64,000 bases of DNA from Magnetococcales bacterium (GTDB taxonomy: Bacteria > Pseudomonadota > Magnetococcia > Magnetococcales > Magnetaquicoccaceae): the NCBI GenBank assembly GCA_011089965.1, contig JAANAU010000015.1, positions 1 through 64,000 of the forward strand. Direction: 5' to 3'. The notes below the pieces were generated by a model. The model had not been told where the DNA came from. It worked only from the letters and a program-made list of their open reading frames with translations, and made no database searches. Positions within the stretch are counted from its first letter, which is position 1. Each line of letters begins with the position of its first letter. This document shows, piece by piece, positions 1 to 10,700 of the stretch. A program made the position numbers and the translations under genes.

Positions 1-3000
1 CGGTTCCACTTAAAGTCAGACTCCCGGTGGCACTGTTCCAGGAACCGGTGATGCCGGATTGATCGACAAAGGCAAGAAGATCCTCGCTGGCCAGATAATT
101 CCCGGTGATCTGCACACTGGCACCACGGATGAAGGCATCATCCACGTCAACAAGCGAAAGACCCGAATCGATTGGCACGGCTCCATCATCCTCGAAATAG
201 GTGAGAGAAAAAGCCGAGGTGGTGACGCCGGGTGCATCATTGATTGCCTGGATGACCAGATCGCGGGTGGCTGTTGTGGTCAGCGCACCTGATCCCGAGC
301 CATGGGAGTTGGAGTCGGTCACGGAAAAGGTGATCGTGCGAACGGCAAGAGTCGGATGGTCGGTGTTGGCATTGATATAGGTGACAGAGCGCAAGGCCGT
401 CTGATAATCGGCAATGGAGGCTGTACCACTCAAGGTCAGAGTTCCCGTGGCACTGTCCCAGGCACCCGAGATTCCCGCCTGATCGGTAAACGCAAGAACA
501 TCCTCATTGGTGAGATAATTTCCGGTGATCTGCACTCTTGCGCCACTGATGAACGTATCATCCACATCGCTGAGAGAGAGGGTCGTATCCACAGGCGTGG
601 CGACATCTCCTTCCGTATAGGAGAGTGCCATGGCATTTGTCGTGACGCCTGGGGCATCGTTGACCGATTGCAGCAGAATGTCGCGGGTGGCGGTGGTGGT
701 GATGGCTCCGACCCCTGCGCCATTGGAATTGGAATCGGTCACGGAAAAGGTGATGGTCCGCAAGGCAAGATTGGGATTTTCCAGATTGCTGTTGGTATAG
801 GTGATGGAGCGCAAAGCGGCTTCATAGGTTGCCTTGGATGCCGTTCCGCTGAGGGCCAGAATGCCGGTTGTGGGATCCCAGGCGCTGACAATACCGGGTT
901 GATCGACCAACAGCGAAAGAATATCTTCACTGACATGATAGTTTTGGGTGATCTGAATCGTGGCACCCTGGATGAAGGGATCGTCCACATCGGTCAATGC
1001 AATGGCGGAATCGATCACCGCAGCCGCAGAGGCTCCCTCGATATAGAGGAGTGGTGCGGGGTTGGTGGTGACGCCCGGAGCGTCGTTCACAGCATTCATG
1101 AGAATGGTGCGCGTGGCACTGGTGGTATTGGCTCCTGTGCCTTCGCCATGCGAATTGGAGTCAGTCACAGCAAACGTGACGGTGCGCGCATTTGTACTGG
1201 GATTGTCGGGATTGTTATTGATATAGGTTATCGAACGCAATGCTGTTTCATAATCGGCTTTGGCAGCGCTCCCGCTCAGGGTCAGCATACCCGTGGCGCT
1301 GTTCCAGGAACCCGCAATTCCTGCCTGATCGGCAAATACAAGCAAGTCTTCGCTGTCAAGATAGTTTCCGGTGATTTGCACGGTGGCACCGCTGATGAAC
1401 GCATCGTCCACATCAGCCAAAGAGAGGGCAGGATCGATAGGGGTTGCGGAATCACTTTCGGTATACAGGAGCGGAGCAGCCGTTGTTGTGACTCCTGGAA
1501 GATCATTGATGGCCTGAATCAGGAGTTGACGTGTGGTGGTGGTCGTATTGGCACCACTTCCTTCGCCATTGGAGTTGGCATCCGTGACCGAAAAGGTCAA
1601 GGTACGAGTGGTCAGATTCGGTCGGTCCGAGTTGCTGTTGGTATAGGTGATGGAGCGCAAGGCACTCTCATAATCGGCCTTGGAGGCGGTTCCCGTTAAG
1701 GTCAAAGTTCCTGTGCTGCTGTTCCAGGAACCGGTAATCCCAGCCTGATCTGTAAATGACAACAAATCTTCACTGGCAAGATAGTTGCCGGTGATCCGAA
1801 CCGATGCCCCGACGATGAAGGAGTCATCCACATCAGCCAAGGAGAGAGTGGCATCCACTGGAGTGGCACCATCACCTTCGGTGATGGTGAGCGGTGTTGC
1901 ACTGCCAGAGAGCGTTGGGGCATCGTTGACCGCCTGGATCTGGAGGTCACGTGTGGCTGTGGATGTTATGGCACCTGAGCCTTGACCATCGGAGTTGTCG
2001 TCCGTGATGGCAAAAGTGACGGTGCGTTGGGCAGTGCTGGGATTGTCGTTGTTGGTATTGGTATAGGTGATGGAGCGCAAGGCTGCCTGATACTCTGCTT
2101 TGGTTGCTGTTCCACTCAAAGTCAGGGTTCCGGTGATCGTGTCCCATGATCCGGTGATGAGGGGTTGATCCGAAAATGTTAAAATATCCTCGCTGGCCAG
2201 ATAATTGCCGGCAATCTGAATCGAGGCTCCGGACATGATGGCATCATCCACATCGGACAAGGTGATGGAATCATCCACCACAGTCGCTGTATTGCCTTCG
2301 GTATAGGTCAAGGTGGATGCCGAAGAGGTGATTCCCGGGGCATCATTGATGGCAGTGATGACGATGTCGCGGCTGCCATGGGTCGTGACTGCGCCATCTC
2401 CTTGACCATTGGAGTTGCCATCGGTTACCCAGAAAGAGATGGTGCGGGTGAGCGTGCTAGGATTATCGACATTGAGATTCTGGTAGGTGATGGAACGCAG
2501 GGCAGCTTCGTAATCGGCCTTGAGCGCAGTTCCAGACAGGATCAATGTCCCGGTGGCACCATCCCAGCTTCCGGTAATACCCGATTGATCGTTGAAAGTC
2601 AGCCGGTCTTCGCTCGCAAGATAGTTGCCGGTGATCTGCACGACTCCAGCAACGATGGAGTCATCATCAACGTCGATCAGACTCAGACCTGCATCTACGG
2701 ATGTAGCGGCGTTTCCTTCCGTATAGGTCAGGGCGCTCTGGTTGGTCATGTTGGGGGCATCGTCAATGGCTGTCATGATGATGCGACGACTGCCAGAGAT
2801 GGTCAATGCGCCGCTGCCTTGACCATTGCTGTTGCTGTCTGTCACCGAGAAGGTGACGGTACGCATGGCCGTACTGGGATTGTTGTCATTGGTATTGTCA
2901 TAAAGGACCGAACGCAGAGCTGTTTGATAATCGGCCTTGGATGCGGTTCCGCTCAAGGTCAAGGTACCGGTGGCTCCATCCCAGGAGGCGGTGATGCCCG

Positions 3001-6000
3001 CCTGATTGGTCATGGAGAGCAGATCCTCGCTGGCCAGATAGTGGTCGGTGATCTGCACTCTGGCTCCGCTGATCATGGTGTCGTCGATGTCATCCAGCGA
3101 GATGGCTGAATCGACCGCAGTGGCGGCACTGCTCTCCGGGAAGGAGAGGGCGTTGGTCGTACAGCTCAAGGTAGGGGTGTCATTGACCGCCGTGACGGTG
3201 ATGGCACGTTGCACGGCCACGGTTTGGGCACCGCTTCCTTGGCCGTTGGAGTTGTCATCGGTGATGGTGAACTGGATGGTGCGCGTACCGACCGTTGGAT
3301 TGTCTGACCCGTTCGTATAGGTGATTGAGCGCAAGGCGGCCTGATAATCGGCTTTGCTGGCTGTTCCGCTCAACGTCAAGGTGCCGGTGAGCAGATCCCA
3401 GGAGCCGGTGATGCCCGATTGGTTGAAAAAGTCGAGCTGGTCTTGATTGGAATGATAATTCCCGACAATCTGGATGGTGGCACCGGTGATATTGCCATCA
3501 TCGAGATCAGCCAGCAACAAGGCGGAATCCACAGCAACCTGACCATCTCCTTCGGTATGGTTCAGTGTCGTGACCGTGGCGGTCAGAGTCGGGGCGTCGT
3601 TGATGGCGGTCAGGTTGATGGAACGGGTTGCTGAAGAGGTCAGTGAACCGCTGGCTTCTCCTTGTGAGTTGGCATCGGTGATGGTGAAGGTGACGGTACG
3701 GGGGGTGATATCCGGATTGGCGGTATTGCTGTTTTGATAGGTGATCGCGCGCAGAGCGGTCTCATAGTTTGTCTTGCTGGCCGTACCTGAGAGCGTCAGG
3801 CGACCCAAGACACCATCCCAGGAACCGGTGATTCCGGATTGATCCGAGAAGAGCAGCAGATCTTCTCCAGACTGGTAGTGGGCCGTGATCTGAACAACAG
3901 CTCCGGTGAGTTGGGTATCGTCCACATCTGCGAGGGTCAAAGCGCCATCCACAACCACAGCTCCATCTCCTTCGGTGATGCCAAGAGGGGCAACAGTCGT
4001 GGTCAGGGTCGGGGCATCGTTGATGGCTTCGATGACGATGGAACGGGTGTGGCTGTCACTCAAGGCACCCAGCCCCAAGGTGTTGGCATTGTTATCCGTC
4101 ACCGTGAACGTCACGATCCGTGTGGCAATGATCGGATGATCCGTGTTGCTGTTCTGGTAGGTGATCGAACGCAAGGCCGTCTGATATTGGGCCGTAGTGG
4201 CAGCACCACTCAGGGTCAGCATGCCGGTCGTTCCATCCCAGGAACCGGTGATGCCAGCCTGATTGACAAACAAGAGCGCATCTTCGCTTGCTTGATAGTT
4301 GGCGGTGATCTGGACGGTTGCTCCGGTCAGATGGGTGTCATCCAGATCATTCAGGGAGAGTGTGGCATCGACCGGGGTGGTTGCCGCACCTTCGGCAAGG
4401 CTCAAGTTGATGGCGCTCCCGGTTACGGTCGGGGCATCGTTGAGCGGTTGGATCTGGATGGCACGGGTGGCCTGGGTGGTGATGGCACCACTCCCTTGAC
4501 CTGTGGAGTTGCCGTCCGTGACCGCCATGGTGATGGTGCGGGTGGCATTGCTGGGATCATTGGCGTTGCTGTTGTGATAGGTCACGGCCCGCAGGGCGGC
4601 CTGGTAATCGGCTTTGGAGGCCGTTCCGCTCAGGGTCAGGGTGCCGGTGGCTGCGTTCCAACTGCTGGTGATGGCAGGCTGAACCGCCAGGGAGAGGAGA
4701 TCTTCACTGGCCAGATGATTTCCGGTGATCTGCACGGTTGCGCCGTGGATCATACCATCGTCCACATCGGTCAGGGTGAGCGCAGGATCGATGGCTGTCG
4801 CAGCATCGCCTTCGTTGAACGGGAGCGGGGTTGCGCTCATGGTGATGCCCGGGGCATCGTTAATGGCATGGACCAGTATGGAACGTGTGGCTGTGGTCGT
4901 ACGGGCACCGGATCCTTCGCCATTGGAGTTGGAGTCTGTAACCGCAAAGGTGATGGTGCGCGCCCCAGTGGCGGGATTGTCGTTGTTGCTGTTCAGATAG
5001 GTCACAGCACGCAAGGCAGTTTGATAATCGGCTTTGGAGGCGATACCGCTCAAGGTGAGCGTTCCGGTGGTTGCGTTCCAACTGCTGGAAATGTTGGGTT
5101 GAGCCGTGAGAGAGAGTTGGTCTTCGCTGGACAGATAGTTGCCTGTGATCTGGACTGTTGCTCCGCTGATCCAGGCGTCATCCACATCGGTTAATGACAA
5201 GGAAGTATCGACTGGTGTAGCGGCATCGCTTTCGGAAAAGCTCAAAGAAACAGCGTTCGTGGTGACACCCGGGGCATCATTGTCGGCCTGCATGACCAGG
5301 GTGCGGGAGGTGCTGGTGGTGATGGCACCGGTTCCTGTGCCATTGGCATTGGAGTCAGTGACCGAGAAGGTGATGGTACGCGGAGCCACACCGGGATGAT
5401 CGGGATTGCTGTTGATATAGGTGATGGAGCGCAGTGCCGTTTCATAGTCAGACCTGGAAGCGGAACCCGACAAGGTGAGCATACCAGTCGCCCCGTTCCA
5501 GGAACCGGCAATCCCGGATTGATTGGTAAATGCAAGCAGATCTTCGCTGGCCAGATAGTTGTGGCTGATCTGCACGGTTGCGCCCTGGATGAAGGCGTCA
5601 TCGATATCTGTCAAAGAGAGGGTGGCATCGATGATCTGGACGGCGGATCCTTCGGGGATGGTGAGAACCGCACCAGCACCAGTCAGTACCGGAGCATCGT
5701 TCACCGATGACACCACGATATCCCGGCTCCCCTGGGTGGTGATCGAACCGGTTCCGGCACCATCGGAGTTGGCATCCGTGACCGAAAAGGTGATGGAACG
5801 GGTGGACTGGTTGGGTGTGGCATTGTCGAGATTCTGGTAGGTGATGGTACGCAGTGCGGCTTCATAGTTGGCGCGCGTGGCTGCACCGGTCAGGACCAGG
5901 GTGCCGGTCACCGGATCCCAGGAGCCGGTAATGCCAGCCTGATCGACAAAAGCCAACAGATCTTCGCCCGCCTGATAATTGCCGGAGATTTGCACCATGC

Positions 6001-7789
6001 CACCAACCACCCAGTTGTCATCCACATCGATCAGACTCAGGCCCGGATCGATGATCGTGGCCGGATCTCCTTCTTCATAGGCCAGTGGGGCATCCGTGGT
6101 CATGTTGGGGCCATCGTTGACCGCACTCATGATGATGGTGCGACCACTTGTGGTCGTGAGTGCGCCGCCTCCAGCACCATCGGAGTTGCTGTCCGTGACC
6201 GCAAAATGGATGGTGCGGATGGCAATATTCGGGTTGTCGGAGTTGGAGTTCAGATAGGTGACGGCCCGCAAGGCGGCTTGATAATCCGCTTTGGAGGCGA
6301 TGCCCGTCAGGGTCAGTGTGCCGGTGGTGGCATTCCAGGAGCTGCTGATATTGGCTTGGGGCGTCAAGGCAAGCAGATCTTCGCTGGCTTGATAGTTGCC
6401 GATGATCTGGATGGTGGCTCCATTCATCAGGGTATCGTCCACGTCGTTCAAGGTCATGGCTGCATCCACCACAGTGGCTGGATCGCCCTCCTGGTAGGAG
6501 AGCGGCATGACGGTAGACGACAAGAGAGGGGCGTCATTGACCGCGCTGATGGCGAGATCACGCTGGATGGTGACGCTTTGGGTGCCAGATCCCAGACCTC
6601 CGGAGTTGTTGTCTGTAATCGTGAACTGGATGGTGCGTGTGCTGGTATTGGGATTGTCCAGGCTGTTCAAGTAAGTAATGGAACGCAAAGCCGCCTGATA
6701 GTTGGCTTTGGTGGCGGTTCCGGCCAGGGTCAGGGTGCCAGTGGTGGCATCCCAGGTGCCGGTAATGCCGGACTGATCGGTAAAAAGAAGCTGATCCTGA
6801 TCGGCATGGTGGTTGCCGATGATCTGCACGACAGCTCCGGTGATTTGGGTATCATCGACATCGCTCAATGTGATGGCGCTGTCAACAACAACCAGACCAT
6901 CCCCTTCGCTATAAGAGAGTGGTGCGGCACTGCCAGAAGCGGTAGGGGCGTCATTGACGGACTGAATGGCAATGGTGCGGGTGGCGGTGGCGTTCAGGGC
7001 ACCACTGCCCTGGCTGGCCGAGTTGGCATCGGTGATGGTAAAGGTGACCGTGCGCGTGCTGGTGTCGGGTGTGGTGGCATTGGTGTTCTGATAGGTCACA
7101 GAACGCAGTGCGGTCTCATAGTCGGATTTGCTGGCCGTGCCGGAGAGGGTCAGTTTGCCGAGAACGGCATTCCAGGAGCCGGTGATGCCGAGTTGATTGG
7201 TGAATGACAACTGATCTTCGCTGGTAAGAAAATTGCCGGTGATTTGAACCGTGGCACCGGTCAGTTGGGTATCGTCCACATCAGCCAGAGAAAGTGCGCC
7301 ATCCACAAAGGTTGCGGCGTCTCCTTCGGTGAATGTCAGGCTGGTGGCTGTTGTGGTGAGGGTCGGGGCATCATTGATGGCCGTGATGGCGATGGGACGG
7401 GCGGAACTGGCGGTCAAGGCACCAAAGCCTGTGCCATCGGAGTTGGCATCCGTGATCGTGAAGGTGACGGTCCGGGTGGAGATGTTGGGGTTGTTGGCAT
7501 TGGTGTTCTGGTAAGAGACGGCCCGGAGAGCTGCCTGGTATTCGGCCTTGGTCGCGGTTCCGGTCAAAGTCAGGGTGCCGGTGGTGCCATCCCAGGAGCT
7601 GCTGATGTTGGCCTGGGGAGCCAGGGCGAGCAGATCTTCACTGGCCAGATAGTTGCCGGTGATGCGTACCGTGGCCCCGGACAGATTCAGATCGTCGATA
7701 TCGGCCAGGGTCAGGGAGTTGTAGACGGCGGTCGGTGCATTCCCTTCGGTCACGTTCAGGGTGGTGGCGGTGACGGACAAGGTTGGGGT
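1..7789 (-). repeat. Tandem 420-bp (140-residue) coding repeats, at least 18 full copies
   Basis: The conserved unit boundary (INDAP on the coding strand) recurs near 232, 653, 1078, 1498, 1918, 2338, 2755, 3175, 3595, 4015, 4435, 4855, 5275, 5695, 6112, 6532, 6949, 7369 and 7789. Spacing is 417-426 bases, so length is held within one or two codons. Copies differ at many positions but keep the same motif order. A partial unit continues over the left edge. Confidence 0.92.
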
Positions 7790-10700
7790 GTCGTTGACCT
7801 CGGTGGCCAGAATGGAGGCGGTATCGCCATTCACGCTGAAGGCGGTTGTGGAACCGCGACTGGTGACGTTGACCTTGGTGCCAAAGGTTCCCGTGGTCTG
7901 GTCCCAGGCATAAAACGAGATCTCTGCCGTTGTGCCCTTGATGGCATTGGGGATGAAACGGATCTGATCACTGGCACGCAGCAACAGGGCCGAGGTGTCG
8001 CTGACCGTTCCAATATTGGTCCAACCGCTGCCGGTATTGTATTGCCAGGTGCCATTGCTGCTGTTCAGCCCATACAGGGCCATCCCCCTGGCAGCACCGA
8101 CATCGATATCACTCACCCCACCCAAAAGGGTGGAGACCGTGGTGCCGGTATTGGTGGTTTGATCTTCGGTGATGGTGGGCAGGGCAGGGGAGGCCGATGG
8201 ATCCAGGTCGGGTGCGGCATTGATGCGAATGGTGGCCGTATCGCTGGACGTGCTGAATGCCGTGGTTCCGCCACGGGTTGTGACGTTGGTTTTGGTCCCT
8301 TGTTGACCCAGATTCTGGGTCTGATCCCAGGCATAGAATCCGAAGCTGGCATTGTCATTGGTATTGAGCACACCAGGTTGGAAGCGGATTCTGTCCTGGG
8401 TGCGCAGCAGCAAAGCTGAAGTGGTGCTGACAACCCCGGTTTGGGTCCAGGTTGTGCCATTATCGATTGAATACTCCCAATATCCTCCACCTGTACCTGA
8501 ATTGAGCGTATGGATGGCAATGCCTTCCAGAGGAGCGGTGACCACATCCACATCCGAAATGGTTGTACCAACCAGAGAAGCGATATCCACGCCGCTGTTG
8601 GTGGTTTCAGTATACCGGATGGCCGACAATACGGGATTGGCCGCAGTCAACACCGGGGCATCATTGAGGTCTGTCACCGAGATGCTCGCGGTTTCGATAT
8701 TCACTGAAAAAGGCGTGGCACCGCCCCGGGAGGTGGTCGAGACCTTGCCACCGGCATACCACATGGAAGAACGCCCCGTGCGATCCCAGGCAACATACGA
8801 AAAACTGGTACTCCCGGGAGAGGTATCGAACGGCGGATTCTGGGCGTCCGGTACAAACCGGACACGATTGGTCGGATAAAGCAATAAAGATTGCGTGGAA
8901 GAGATGGTGCCGAAGTTGGTCCAGGTTGTGCCATTATCCAGCGAGTATTGCCAGGTGCCGTTGTCCACGGAGACGCTGCGAATGGCAATCCCCTCACTGG
9001 CACCCTGGTCGATATCGGAAATCGATGTGCCCAAAAGAGTGCTGACCAACTGCCCGGTATTGGTGGTTTGATCTTCGGTGATGGTGGGCAGGGTCGGATT
9101 GGGTGCGATGTCCAGGACCGGAGCAGCATTGACCGTGCCGTTGATGATGCCGGCATTGGAGCTGAAGGCGGTCGTACCGCCCCGTGTGGCGGCATTGACC
9201 TGGGTGCCAGCCACTCCGGATGTTTGATCCCAGGCATAGAAATAGAGGGTCGGCTGTCCGCCATCGCTGTTGTTGGGCACAAAACGCAGCTTGTCCGTGG
9301 CACGCAACAGCAAGGCATTGACCGAACTGACATTGGGTGGAACATCAATCCAGGAGGTGCCGCTATCGATGCTGTATTGCCAGGTGCCGACGCTGGCCTG
9401 GTGTCTGGAGTAGATGGCAACTCCTTCCAAAGGTGTGGCATCGCCATCCGTGATATCACTGGCGGCAAACAGGCTGCCGACCGTGGCGCCAGTGTTGGTG
9501 GCGTCGGACTGATTGCGGATGACCGGAGGTACGAACCATTGGGTGCCGGTGGTCAGCACTGGAGCATCGTTGACACCGGTGATGTTGACGGTCGCAATGG
9601 ACGGAGTGCTGGTGGTGGTGCCATCCGTGACCTGAAACGAGACGCTGCGGGCCAGGGTGGTGGGGGCATCGCTGGTGTTTTGATATTTCACGGTGCGCAG
9701 GGCCGCCTGGTAATTGGCCAGTGTATCGGCACCCGTCAGGGTCAAGGTGCCGGTCACGGCATTCCAGGAGCCGGTAATATTGGCGGTATTGGTGAACGAC
9801 AACAGATCGGCACCGCTTTGGAAGTTGCTGCTGATGGTGATGGTTGCCCCAGACAGAGTTGTGCTGTCGACATCACCGATGGTGATGGTGGCATCGATGA
9901 CCGTGGCCGTGTTGTTTTCCGTATAGTTCAGTGTTGCTCCACCACTGATGGTGGGGGTGTCGTTGACCCGTGTCACCGTGGCTGTGGTGGTTGATGTGGT
10001 GGCACCGCCATCCCCATCGGTGAGACTGAACGTGATGCTGCGGGTTGTATTGGTAGGGTTGACCGTGTCGGTATTGGTATACGTGATATTTTTGAGCAAC
10101 GCAGAAACCGCAACCGGGTCGGCATTGGCATTGAAGGTGATCACCAGATTGTTCGTACCGGTCCCACCGGTGAATGTGCCGATTACCGTACCCTGGTAGG
10201 TGACATTGGCCCCGGCCACACCGATCTGACCGGCACCTGCACCCTGGTTGCGGATCGCCAGTTGATCTTCCGTGGCGTCACGATTGGCGCTGATGGCCAC
10301 GGTCAGGGTGCCACCATTGAAATCGGGGGAATCGGTATCCGTGACAGTGACATTGCCTCCCTGATCGATCACCAGGGCACCGCTGTCTTCCGTATAGGCC
10401 AATACGTCGCTGTTCAGATTGGCAATGATCGGGTTGGCCGATGGCAAGACGCCATGGAAGGCCAGACGGGCCGGTTCGGATGGAAAGATCGGGGTGTCGA
10501 TGGTGCCCTGATGCTGTTCCAGCTCCCAGTCCCCCCCCTGGTCCGCAGATCCGGTCAGGTCGGTGGAGGCTGCCACATCGGCTCCGGTCAACTCGCCGAG
10601 CCGTTGCACAAAGGCCGATCCGGTCATGCCGGAAGCAACATCACAACCATAGATCAGGATGTCGGCCTGTTCCGAGAGCGCCGTGCCCCACTCCTGCAAG

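Noticed and set aside
302-5194. Long plus-strand frames rich in Gly, Ile and Asp (465, 243 and 451 codons)
   Set aside because: They are antisense reflections of the 420-bp repeats. They break at irregular places, while the minus-strand frame is continuous from 11215 to the edge and encodes recognisable domains.
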